Below are positions 8,855 to 18,121 of a stretch of 36,501 nt of DNA, piece after piece; position 1 is the stretch's first letter; each line of letters opens with the position of its first letter. The translations under genes and the position numbers were made by a program. The stretch spans positions 1 to 36,501 of the forward strand of contig CALDYZ010000009.1 of NCBI GenBank assembly GCA_937944235.1, given 5' to 3'. Under the pieces are notes generated by a model, which ran no database searches, had not been told where the DNA came from, and was given only the letters and a program-made list of their open reading frames with translations. The DNA comes from Candidatus Dojkabacteria bacterium. Lineage in GTDB: Bacteria > Patescibacteriota > Dojkabacteria > J137.

Positions 8855-9628
8855 CTAATTAGATTTATAAATGTCATAGATACTGTCCAATTTATTTATC
8901 ACATCAAGTCTGAACCTTTGCCAATCAAAAACTAGAAAATAGTATATACTTTTTGATAAGTACTCTTCATCTAGGTTGTTACAATCATTAGGAAATATTA
9001 ACCACACTTTTTTATTAACATCGTAAGAAAAATCTTTCAATCCGTAATAATCTGGAAAAATATACTGATGTCTAGTATAGTCCAAATCTAATTCGAAAAA
9101 TTCGCCATTCATATTAAGTTTAATTAACTTAGTATTTGATATCCTTTTCTTAACAGCTTCAATGTCTAGGTCATTAAATACGATAAAATCATTGACACTA
9201 GCTAAATACCAACAGTGATTCGTAAAAGAATGATAAGATGTAACATATAATTTGGGAGGAGAGTAATCTATAACACCAGGTATGAGTTTTGCTAAATCAA
9301 AACAATTATTGATTTTAAATTTATCTATAACAACTTTATGATAATTGAGAGGAGATAAAGTTACTTGGGAACCAGTTGCATCTGTTATGTTTGCATAATC
9401 AGTTATACTAAAATTTACGTAGTAGTATACGTTTTGACTTGGATATTTAAATATTGAGTTTGCATAAATGTGACCGATCATATAGGTAACATTAAAAAAA
9501 ATAAAGCAAAACAAAAACAAACCAACATCTCTAAAAGAAAGTCTAAAGTAGACTTCGAAGGATTTTGATATATTATGTAAATTAAGGATGAACCTTTTCA
9601 ACTTATTTATATTATCATCATTCGGCAT
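8855..9628 (-). CDS. Hypothetical membrane-anchored protein
   Basis: 257 aa, one N-terminal TM segment (VGLFLFCFIFFNVTYMIGHIY), large probable extracytoplasmic domain; no family recognised; abuts gatC. Confidence 0.75.
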   Translation of the reverse strand: MPNDDNINKLKRFILNLHNISKSFEVYFRLSFRDVGLFLFCFIFFNVTYMIGHIYANSIFKYPSQNVYYYVNFSITDYANITDATGSQVTLSPLNYHKVVIDKFKINNCFDLAKLIPGVIDYSPPKLYVTSYHSFTNHCWYLASVNDFIVFNDLDIEAVKKRISNTKLIKLNMNGEFFELDLDYTRHQYIFPDYYGLKDFSYDVNKKVWLIFPNDCNNLDEEYLSKSIYYFLVFDWQRFRLDVINKLDSIYDIYKSN

Positions 9629-9940
9629 CTAATTTTTTGATACTATCTGACTTGTAGTTATATATCCACCTTCATTACGTTCAGTCGCGTTGACGAAAAA
9701 GTCTTCTTGTTTTAAGATATCATCTACACAAACAGTATCGTGTTGCAACACATATGCTTTGTAATCAAATTGGTGATGTAAATCTTGTATATCTAATGTA
9801 TCACACTCATTTATTTGCTGTATATACTCAAGGATGTTTGAAAATTCATCTGCAAAAGCGTCTAATTCATCATCAGAAAAACTTAGTTTTGCTAACTCAG
9901 CAATTTTCTTTAATTGTTTTAAGTTGATATGTACACTCAT
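9629..9940 (-). CDS. gatC: Asp/Glu-tRNA amidotransferase subunit C
   Basis: 103 aa; LKKIAELAKLSFSDDELDAFADEFSNILEYIQQINECDT is typical of GatC N-terminus. Confidence 0.9.
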   Translation of the reverse strand: MSVHINLKQLKKIAELAKLSFSDDELDAFADEFSNILEYIQQINECDTLDIQDLHHQFDYKAYVLQHDTVCVDDILKQEDFFVNATERNEGGYITTSQIVSKN

Positions 9941-11298
9941 ACAAAAAACTCATCTTCTATGTTAGGTATTATAACATTTTTATAACCTCGCTCACTCAAT
10001 AAGCTCTTCATATCAAGCAGCCTATCTGGTTCTGCATGAACTAAAAATATTTGCTTATTATTATCACCGTATCTTTTTAGCCAATTTACGTAATCATTGC
10101 TATCACCATGAGCTGAAAACCCTGTAAAATGGTGTATTTGAGCTTTAACATCAATTTCATAGCCATCAATAGAAACCCTTTTGTTTCCATCAACGAGTTC
10201 TCTGCCTAAAGTTCCAATAGCCTGAAAACCAACAAATAGTATTGCATTCCTTTTATCTATCAGTGCTCTTTTTAAATGAGAAACTATCCTACCTCCATCT
10301 GCCATTCCACTACCTGCTATAACCACTATTCCTTTTTTATTGGCTAAAGATATTGAATGCTTATTTTTTCTGACAAACCTCAATTGCTTAAAGTAAAAGT
10401 TATCCTGCACTTGAACATAAGTAGAGTTTTCATATATGCTCGTCACTCTTTGAGCTAAAGGTGAATCTAAAAATATGCTAACATTGGAATCAAGCTCTCT
10501 GTGCAAAATAGCTGTTTTAAGATCATGTAATAATTCTTGTGTTCGTTGGACTGCAAAAGAGGGAATAAATACACTACCACCAGACTTTACTGTTTGTCGT
10601 AACACTTTTATAAACTCTCTTGATGTCTCTTCTCTATCTGGATGAGTAATGCCACCATACAAAGACTCCATAATAATAACATCAGCTTCAGAGGTATAAT
10701 CTTTATCGAAACTGTCAATTATTTGGCTTTTTAACCTACCAATGTCTCCTGAAAAAACTATCTTTCTTCTTGTGCCTTGATCAACAACTTCTATTTCTAT
10801 ACTAGCTGCTCCCAGTATGTGGCCTGCTATTCTATAAGTCACTAATATACCCTTGCTAGGACTAAAAGTTTCATCAAAATTAACCAAATTAAAATACCGT
10901 AAACTTTTTTCAGCTTCTTCAACATTATAAACTATACCTACTTCATCGCTTGATTTTGCGTAAGGGATTCCTTTAGAAAAATTATTTTCCTGAATTCTTG
11001 CTGAATCAATAAATAACTGCTCACATAACTTAAAAGTATCCAACGTGGAGTATATTTTACCTTTAAAACCATTTTTAAACAATTTAGGTACTAAACCAGA
11101 ATGATCCATATGCGCATGGGTCAGTAAAACAAAATCTAAACCTGACACATCGTAGGTGTAATCATCTAGATTTTTTTCCTCACACTCAACCCCCTGAAAC
11201 ATTCCTGCATCTACAGCAAATTTCGTTGATGACGTGGTTACAACAAAATGTGAACCAGTGACCGTACCCGCTGCACCGTAGAATTTTATTGCTACCAT
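9937..11298 (-). CDS. MBL-fold beta-CASP RNA nuclease (CPSF/Ysh1-like)
   Basis: LLTHAHMDHSGLVPKL, AGHILGAASIEIEV, FSGDIGR, GSVFIPSFAVQRTQELL, IVVIAGSGMADGGRIVSHL, FTGFSAHGD. Confidence 0.95.
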   Translation of the reverse strand: MVAIKFYGAAGTVTGSHFVVTTSSTKFAVDAGMFQGVECEEKNLDDYTYDVSGLDFVLLTHAHMDHSGLVPKLFKNGFKGKIYSTLDTFKLCEQLFIDSARIQENNFSKGIPYAKSSDEVGIVYNVEEAEKSLRYFNLVNFDETFSPSKGILVTYRIAGHILGAASIEIEVVDQGTRRKIVFSGDIGRLKSQIIDSFDKDYTSEADVIIMESLYGGITHPDREETSREFIKVLRQTVKSGGSVFIPSFAVQRTQELLHDLKTAILHRELDSNVSIFLDSPLAQRVTSIYENSTYVQVQDNFYFKQLRFVRKNKHSISLANKKGIVVIAGSGMADGGRIVSHLKRALIDKRNAILFVGFQAIGTLGRELVDGNKRVSIDGYEIDVKAQIHHFTGFSAHGDSNDYVNWLKRYGDNNKQIFLVHAEPDRLLDMKSLLSERGYKNVIIPNIEDEFFV

Positions 11299-11425
11299 CC
11301 TTTGAGTTTAATATAAATAATGATAAAGACAGTTAAGTTTAACACAAAATTCTTTATTTTAAATTTTTACTTTTAAAAAAAATGATAGTAATATTATCTT
11401 GTATTCTTTGGTCTAAAAAATTAAT

Positions 11426-12217
11426 ATGCAAAAAATTGGCAGAATTAAAAGGGTTCATCATGCTACTATATTCGTAAATTACCTAAAAAAGTTTTTAATT
11501 AAACATAATTGCAGATTAGAAAGTTTTAGAAAAAATAATAGGAAAATTCTTTACACTATAGTGATATCCGCTTTAATTATTGTGTCAATCAACAATAACT
11601 TCTTTAATTGGCACACAAAAAATGCTAATAACACTTACAAAGTAATGGCTGAACACTTTTTTAATGAATTTGAAATACCAGCAATCAAAAACAACCTAGT
11701 TGACAAACTAGAAAACCAAGAGTTACTAACAATATTCGATTACAGCAATTATATTTCAATATCTAAAATGACATTGATCGACAAAAGGGCTTGGGTGCTT
11801 GATCAATATTTTAAATCTTGGGATTCTCCATTATATGGTTATGGCAAAAATTTTGTTGAAGCTTGTGATAAATATGGGTCTCCCAGAGATTGTGTAACTG
11901 TAGCAGCTATTGCCGCTAATGAAACTCACTTGTGTAAGTATTACATGAGCTGGGAAATGAAAAATTGTTGGGGATATGGTGGCGGTGGCATTCATAGATG
12001 GAGATTCAACAGTATCGAAGATGCTATCGACACTGTTACTATGTTAATCACAAAAAAGTATGGAATTCAATTCATGAATAATCCCAGCATATACGAGCTT
12101 ACCTTTTGCGGTACTTCAGAACCAGAATGCTGGGGATGGGGAAGGTCAATAATATTTTTTATGAACCAGATAAGAAAATTTGGTCTCGATAAAGGAGTAG
12201 ATTTATCAAAAATGTGA
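11426..12217 (+). CDS. Membrane-anchored lysozyme-like / glucosaminidase-like protein
   Basis: N-terminal TM; AAIAANETHLCKYYMSWEMKNCWGYGGGGIHRWRFNSIEDAI with candidate catalytic Glu and several Cys. Confidence 0.75.
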   Translation: MQKIGRIKRVHHATIFVNYLKKFLIKHNCRLESFRKNNRKILYTIVISALIIVSINNNFFNWHTKNANNTYKVMAEHFFNEFEIPAIKNNLVDKLENQELLTIFDYSNYISISKMTLIDKRAWVLDQYFKSWDSPLYGYGKNFVEACDKYGSPRDCVTVAAIAANETHLCKYYMSWEMKNCWGYGGGGIHRWRFNSIEDAIDTVTMLITKKYGIQFMNNPSIYELTFCGTSEPECWGWGRSIIFFMNQIRKFGLDKGVDLSKM

Positions 12218-12392
12218 TGATTCATTTATATACTGTACTTTGGCAAAAGTAAAAACGTAAACGAGTTAGTAGATTATGAATAAAAAAATAATTTGAATTT
12301 GATATGGTGTTACATAATTAATCAATTAACAACAGATTGATTAAACATTTAATTAATAGTAAAATGACTAATTCTAAAATTAGTAACTAATT

Positions 12393-13337
12393 ATGTTATC
12401 TGTTATCGTGACGGCCCGAAAAGAAGAAAAAAGTATAGCAAAAGCTTTAGAATGTATATTTAATAGAAGATATTCTAAAATTAATACTGAATTTGAGGTG
12501 TTGTTGGTGTCTCCGGATGATAAAACAATAGATAAATCTATAGAAACTGCAAAAGAATATAATTCTTATAATATCTTAAAAGTGGTGAAGGATCTAGGAA
12601 AAGGAAAGCCCGCTGCACTAAATATGGCTTTTAAACAGGTCACAGGTGACCATTTATTTTTGACTGATGGAGATGTATACATTGGACCAAATGCAATACC
12701 AATGATGTTAAAACATTTTTGTGATAAGAGTGTTGGTGTTGTTTCAGCTAGACCGGTCTCACATGACAGTAAAGATAATTTTATGGGTTATATGGGACAT
12801 CTGTTGGCGGATGCTGCTCATCATAAAAGGACTATTGACTTGACAGACAATCCAAAAGGGTTTAGTCTAAAAATAATTCCAAAGAGAGACTTTTTCCCCG
12901 CAACTGGCTACCTAATGGCTATAAAAAAATTTGACGACATTAGCATACCAGAAGATTGTTTAGTAGATGATGCTTTTATCAGCTATTTTATTTATAACAA
13001 AGGGCTAAAAATAAAGTATGAGCCAGAAGCAATTGTTTATGTTAAATATCCAAAAAATCTTGCTGATTATCTAAAACAAAAAAAAAGATCCACTGGGGGA
13101 TACGTGCAACTTTGGAAGTATGGAGTAGTAAACAAAAAAACAAAATCTAGAACATTTTTTAGAGAAATAGAATATTTTTGGTTTCCATTAAAATATGCTT
13201 CTTCTTTCAAAGAATTATTATGGTCATTGATAATTTACCCTATAAGATTGTATTTATGGCTAATGATATTTTGGGAAAGAAGAATAATAAATAAAAGCTT
13301 TTCCAGCACTTGGACGAGAATCGAAAGTACTAAATAA
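12393..13337 (+). CDS. Family 2 glycosyltransferase
   Basis: MLSVIVTARKEEKSIAKALECIF, GKGKPAALNMAF, LFLTDGDVYI, EDCLVDDAFISY; C-terminal hydrophobic region. Confidence 0.92.
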   Translation: MLSVIVTARKEEKSIAKALECIFNRRYSKINTEFEVLLVSPDDKTIDKSIETAKEYNSYNILKVVKDLGKGKPAALNMAFKQVTGDHLFLTDGDVYIGPNAIPMMLKHFCDKSVGVVSARPVSHDSKDNFMGYMGHLLADAAHHKRTIDLTDNPKGFSLKIIPKRDFFPATGYLMAIKKFDDISIPEDCLVDDAFISYFIYNKGLKIKYEPEAIVYVKYPKNLADYLKQKKRSTGGYVQLWKYGVVNKKTKSRTFFREIEYFWFPLKYASSFKELLWSLIIYPIRLYLWLMIFWERRIINKSFSSTWTRIESTK

Positions 13338-13362
13338 ATGTAATTTTTAATGTTTAATTGTT

Positions 13363-13773
13363 ATGAAAAAATTTTTTGTAGTTCTACTAAACATGTTAGT
13401 TTTCTTCTTTGTTATGAATATATTTGCTCCAACAATACAAGTAAAAGGTATACCTGGCTTTACCCAAAATATAAATTCAATACTTGTAGGTTTATTGTAC
13501 GGTTTTTTTATGATGTTAGTGCCAAATATATTAAAGTTTTTTAAACTAGGTGTACAGACTTCTGCTATATATTTAATGAGTGTATTGGTATCATTTATAT
13601 TCTTTTTTGCCTCTAAATATTTACTTAACCTAATTAACCTTGGACAAGGAAATATCACAATAATTCCAGGTATGACGATTACTTTGCTCGATCAAACAGT
13701 CACAATTGTTTTTCTGAGTATATTTACATCAATATTTAGTGTGTCTATGATTAAATTGTCTTCAAGTAAATGA
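13363..13773 (+). CDS. Small integral membrane protein, 4-TM holin-like (PF04020-like)
   Basis: 136 aa with four hydrophobic segments and loop NIFAPTIQVKGIPGF; start overlaps neither neighbour, stop overlaps def start. Confidence 0.65.
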   Translation: MKKFFVVLLNMLVFFFVMNIFAPTIQVKGIPGFTQNINSILVGLLYGFFMMLVPNILKFFKLGVQTSAIYLMSVLVSFIFFFASKYLLNLINLGQGNITIIPGMTITLLDQTVTIVFLSIFTSIFSVSMIKLSSSK

Positions 13774-14300
13774 AAAAATCTATCAAAATAGTTCAATTCG
13801 GCAATCCTATACTTGAACAGTCTTCTGAACCAGTTACATTTCCTATATCAATATCAGAGGAAAAAGTGATAAACAAAATCATCACTTACTTGACGAAAAA
13901 CCCAGAATCAGCAGCTGGTTTAGCTGCTCCTCAGATTGGTGTATCTAAAAAGATTTGTGGAGTTAGAAGGCTAGATTTAGAAAATAGAGAAACTAATTTT
14001 GATATATTGCTGATGATAAATCCTAGTATTATATGGACATCAAATGAGCTCTCTACTGAATGGGAAGGATGCCTAAGCATTAACTATGGAGATCTATGGG
14101 GACAGGTAACAAGACCGGAACGGGTCACAGTAAAGTATTACGATCAAACTGGAGTAGAGCATGAAGAGACTTTTTCAGGTTATCAATCTCACATAGTACA
14201 ACATGAAATTGATCACTTAAATGGTATTTTATTCTTAAAGTACGTAACTGATCCCTCAGAATTGTATACTACTGAAGAATTGAAAGAAATTCTACAATAA
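13770..14300 (+). CDS. def: Peptide deformylase
   Basis: All three motifs: GLAAPQIG, EGCLS, QHEIDHLNG. Confidence 0.97.
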   Translation: MKKSIKIVQFGNPILEQSSEPVTFPISISEEKVINKIITYLTKNPESAAGLAAPQIGVSKKICGVRRLDLENRETNFDILLMINPSIIWTSNELSTEWEGCLSINYGDLWGQVTRPERVTVKYYDQTGVEHEETFSGYQSHIVQHEIDHLNGILFLKYVTDPSELYTTEELKEILQ

Positions 14301-14591
14301 AACACAAATTGTAAATTTTATATTTGTATATGCATTTTTTAATTAACAGATACGTATAAACCTTTTTTAGTTACAAATTACAAAAAAATATAACACGTTA
14401 TTTTTATATAAATTTTTAAAGTTCACTGGCGAGCATTTTTTTTAGATAAAATTTATGAAATACATAGATAAAAATATCAATAATCGATTATTAAATATAA
14501 TACTCGCGGATAGCGCAACAAATATTCACTTATAGCATAAAGTACATCAAGATTAAATGATTAATAGCTAAATCAATTAGAAAAATATCAA

Positions 14592-16388
14592 ATGTCAAAT
14601 TTAAAAGAAGAAATTAAACATTTAAATCTTATTGAACAAATAGCTATTGAATTAGCTAATCTAAAAGAAATAAACGATAAAAATTTTATTAAGATTTTGC
14701 GTAAATATCCCAAAGAGGGCAATAAGCTTTTCTCAAAAGATGAAATTATACAAGGTATTTGCTACCTAACAGACAATAAATTATTTAAAAATGAAAAATT
14801 GGAAATAAATAATATAATTTCATCAATAAAAATGAAGCCTACCAGATCAATATCTGGAGTTACAACCGTAACAGTACTAACAAAACCTTTTGCGTGTCCT
14901 GGAAAGTGCATTTTTTGTCCAAATGACGTACGAATGCCAAAAAGCTATATCGCCAGCGAACCAGGAGCTCAAAGAGCTTTAGATAATAAATTTGATCCAT
15001 ACTTTCAAGTATTTAATAGATTATTAGCCTATAGAAATATTGGGCACACTACAGATAAAATTGAACTATTGATACTAGGAGGCACTTGGAGCTATTACCC
15101 AAAAAATTATAAAATCTGGTTTATTCATGAGTGTTTTAGAGCCATGAATGATTTTGGTAACAAGTATAAAAATGAATTAATAAATATTAAACCAGAAACT
15201 AAACATGTTCTCTCAGAAAGTATTGAAAATGATAAGTTAAACAATTTATTGAGAGAAAAATATGGAGATCTACCTTACAATCAACTAATTCAAAAGCCGG
15301 AATACAAAGAAATTTTTGCTCATAAGCATATTTGTACTGAATCTGGTGTGACAATCGATGATTTAAAGAAACAACATGATGTTAATTCGAAAGGAAGAGT
15401 AAGATGTGTAGGTTTAGTATTAGAAACAAGGTCTGATGCCATAACAGCTGAAGAAGTTTTACTTATGAGACAACTCGGAGCTACTAAAGTTCAACTAGGT
15501 ATACAAACATTAAATGATGAAATAAGCAAGATTAATGAGAGGGGTGAAACTAGAGAACAAATTGTAAATGCTTTTGAACTGTTAAGACAAGGTGGTTTTA
15601 AGATTCATGGACATATAATGCCTAATTTATACGGTGCAACACCAGAAATTGATCTTAAGGTATTTAAAGAGTTGTTTGATTGTGAAGAATTTAGACCCGA
15701 CGAACTTAAAATATACCCTACATCCATTATAAAATTCACAAAGCTGTATCAATTATGGAGAGATGGTAAGTATAAACCTTATGGAGCAGCAGAACTAGTC
15801 AATTTACTTGCAAAATGTATTGAGTACACACCCCCATACTGTCGCTTAAACAGAATAATCAGAGATATCCCATCCAATGAAATCTCGGATGGCAACACTA
15901 CAACAAATCTTCGTGAAGTAGTTGAAGATAAATTAAAAGAGGAAAAAAGAAAAAATTTAAACATCAGAGCAAGAGAAATCAGAAATAAAAAAGTAAATAT
16001 GGCTGAATTAAGGTTAAATAAGATCAAATATGAAACTAAAGGATCTACTGAATTTTTCTTGGAATTTGTGAATAAAGACTATGAAATAGCAGGATTTCTA
16101 AGGTTAAGCATTCCAAAAAATAGAAAAAATAAAATTACCAACGAACTAAACGACTGCACGATAATAAGAGAAGTTCATGTATACGGACCGGCTTTAGAAT
16201 TAAGTAAACAAGGGTCTAATAACGCACAACACATAGGTTTGGGTACAAAATTAATAGAAAAATCAAAAGAAATAACAAAAAATTATGGTTTTAATAAAGT
16301 GGCTGTAATCTCAGCAATCGGCACCAGGGAGTATTACTATAAAAGAGGCTTTACCAAGATAGGAGATTGGATGATATGTGAATTATGA
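14592..16388 (+). CDS. elp3: Elp3-like radical SAM / GNAT tRNA-modification enzyme
   Basis: KPFACPGKCIFCPNDVRMPKSYIASEPGAQRALDNKFDPYFQV, VQLGIQTLNDEI; C-terminal GNAT QHIGLGTKLIEKSKEI and REYYYKRGF. Confidence 0.95.
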   Translation: MSNLKEEIKHLNLIEQIAIELANLKEINDKNFIKILRKYPKEGNKLFSKDEIIQGICYLTDNKLFKNEKLEINNIISSIKMKPTRSISGVTTVTVLTKPFACPGKCIFCPNDVRMPKSYIASEPGAQRALDNKFDPYFQVFNRLLAYRNIGHTTDKIELLILGGTWSYYPKNYKIWFIHECFRAMNDFGNKYKNELINIKPETKHVLSESIENDKLNNLLREKYGDLPYNQLIQKPEYKEIFAHKHICTESGVTIDDLKKQHDVNSKGRVRCVGLVLETRSDAITAEEVLLMRQLGATKVQLGIQTLNDEISKINERGETREQIVNAFELLRQGGFKIHGHIMPNLYGATPEIDLKVFKELFDCEEFRPDELKIYPTSIIKFTKLYQLWRDGKYKPYGAAELVNLLAKCIEYTPPYCRLNRIIRDIPSNEISDGNTTTNLREVVEDKLKEEKRKNLNIRAREIRNKKVNMAELRLNKIKYETKGSTEFFLEFVNKDYEIAGFLRLSIPKNRKNKITNELNDCTIIREVHVYGPALELSKQGSNNAQHIGLGTKLIEKSKEITKNYGFNKVAVISAIGTREYYYKRGFTKIGDWMICEL

Positions 16389-16427
16389 TATAATCACAAT
16401 TGTTAAATAGAAATTTCCAAATCAAAT

Positions 16428-16457
16428 TTGACAAATTTAATCAATGTACGCTATCTT
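16428..16457 (+). promoter_or_regulatory. Sigma70-type promoter for cobW-like gene (TTGACA-N18-TATCTT)
   Basis: TTGACA 16428-16433, 18-nt spacer, TATCTT 16452-16457; predicted TSS about 16464. Confidence 0.6.
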
Positions 16458-16488
16458 ATTTTTAACTAAAGTTAAGACTGGAATAGCT

Positions 16489-17457
16489 ATGAAAAAAATT
16501 CCTGTAACAGTAATAACAGGCTTTTTAGGTAGCGGTAAGACTACTTTAATAAACAAAATAATAAAACAAAACAGTAATAATATTAAAATTGGTATATTAT
16601 TAAACGAATTCGGTGATGTAGCGTTGGAATCTCAATTTCTTGTGAAGACAGATGAAGAAGTTGTGGAACTTCCCAATGGATGTGTATGTTGCGTGGCAAG
16701 AGGAGAATTACTCAATGGTTTAGAAAAAATTATAAATGCTAAACCTAATACTGAATACATAATTCTTGAAGCTTCTGGTTTATCTGATCCGTTGGCTTTG
16801 CTGTTAACTTTTTATAACCCAATTTTTATATCAAAATTTAGGCTTGATACGATAGTAGGTGTAGTAGACTACTTAAACTTTGAAAAAGTTCTTGATATTT
16901 ACGACATTGCAAGGCATCAAATTCATTTCTCAAATATAGTTTTAATCACTAAGTCAAAACCCGGAGACAACTTAGATCAAATAAAAGAATTACTATCTGA
17001 TATAAACCCAAAGGCAATAATTTTTCAAGATTCTGACACATTTAATACAATGAGTCTACTTGACCAAGACCTATTAGATCCAACAGATGTTGATCAAATA
17101 AAAACGCAAATGAAATACAGCAAACATGATGAAGATTCGCATAATGATCATGAACCGCATATTCATGAAGAAGTTGATCACGTTTTTTTTCAAACAGACA
17201 GACCAATAAGCTTTAAAAAACTTGAAGAATACTTAGAGAATAATCTACCTAACAACGTTATCAGAGCTAAAGGATTTGTGTACTTTGCAGATGCTCCAAT
17301 CAAAGACTCTAAATACTTATTGCAATATGTTGCAGGACGTAAAGACTGGTTTAGAACAGGATGGGATAGAAAAAAATCTACTGGAATATTATTGGTAGGT
17401 AAAAAATTGAATACTAAATCTATATTGAAAGATTTAGAAAATTGTATTACTAAATAA
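16489..17457 (+). CDS. CobW/P47K-family GTP-binding protein, likely zinc metallochaperone
   Basis: Walker A GFLGSGKTT, ELPNGCVCC, His-rich HDEDSHNDHEPHIHEEVDH, CobW C-terminal region. ATG 16489 chosen because the track start 16444 lies upstream of the predicted TSS. Confidence 0.93.
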   Translation: MKKIPVTVITGFLGSGKTTLINKIIKQNSNNIKIGILLNEFGDVALESQFLVKTDEEVVELPNGCVCCVARGELLNGLEKIINAKPNTEYIILEASGLSDPLALLLTFYNPIFISKFRLDTIVGVVDYLNFEKVLDIYDIARHQIHFSNIVLITKSKPGDNLDQIKELLSDINPKAIIFQDSDTFNTMSLLDQDLLDPTDVDQIKTQMKYSKHDEDSHNDHEPHIHEEVDHVFFQTDRPISFKKLEEYLENNLPNNVIRAKGFVYFADAPIKDSKYLLQYVAGRKDWFRTGWDRKKSTGILLVGKKLNTKSILKDLENCITK

Positions 17458-18121
17458 AAATTTCAGGCATTTGCTCTCTGAGGCTGACAAAAGAGTCAAC
17501 CGAAACAATTACATGGTCAAGTATTTTTATACCGATGATGTTTCCTGCTTTTATTAAATTCTTGGTCACCAAGACATCTGCATCAGAAGCAACTAAATTA
17601 CCAGATGGATGATTGTGTGCCAAAATTATACTTATAGCATTTTGCTTTATTGCAGGTTCAAAAACTTCTCTAGGATGAACTATGCTTTCTGTTAAAGTAC
17701 CTATCGTTATTACTTCTCTCACAATTACTGAATTTTTTGCATCCAGAAAAATTACAACAAAATGCTCTTTTTTTGACGATCTGATGTCTGTCAGAATGTC
17801 CCAAACTTCTTTTGGGGTTAATATAATTTCTCGTTTAGTTTGCTTTAGATATCTTCTTCCTATTTCTATAGCAGCTATAATTTCGGCTGACTTAGCTTTG
17901 CCAAGGCCTCTTATACTTAGTAAATCATTTATAGACAAATTTTCAAAGCCCTTTTTTGCTATCAAGTCAACAATTTTTTGACCTAATTCGATGGCACTTA
18001 GACCACGTATTCCAGTTCTCAGCAGTATGGCAATAAGCTCCTGATTGCTTAAGAACTCAACTCCTTTATCTATAAGTTTCTCTCTGGGTCTGTTTTTTAT
18101 TTGTAGATCACGTATTTTCAT
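17450..18121 (-). CDS. radC: RadC-family JAB1/MPN-domain protein
   Basis: LRTGIRGLSAIELGQKI, HhH LLSIRGLGKAKSAEIIAAIEIGRR, JAMM motif AHNHPSGNLVASDADV. Confidence 0.96.
   Translation of the reverse strand: MKIRDLQIKNRPREKLIDKGVEFLSNQELIAILLRTGIRGLSAIELGQKIVDLIAKKGFENLSINDLLSIRGLGKAKSAEIIAAIEIGRRYLKQTKREIILTPKEVWDILTDIRSSKKEHFVVIFLDAKNSVIVREVITIGTLTESIVHPREVFEPAIKQNAISIILAHNHPSGNLVASDADVLVTKNLIKAGNIIGIKILDHVIVSVDSFVSLREQMPEIFI

Noticed and set aside
13347-13658. 103-aa minus ORF and 64-aa plus ORF over the 4-TM gene
   Set aside because: The 136-aa frame at 13363 has coherent TM segments and overlaps def in operon fashion; the alternatives do not.
15779-16027. 82-aa minus ORF in elp3
   Set aside because: Antisense to the Elp3 linker/GNAT region.
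17682-17981. 99-aa plus ORF in radC
   Set aside because: Antisense to conserved RadC motifs.
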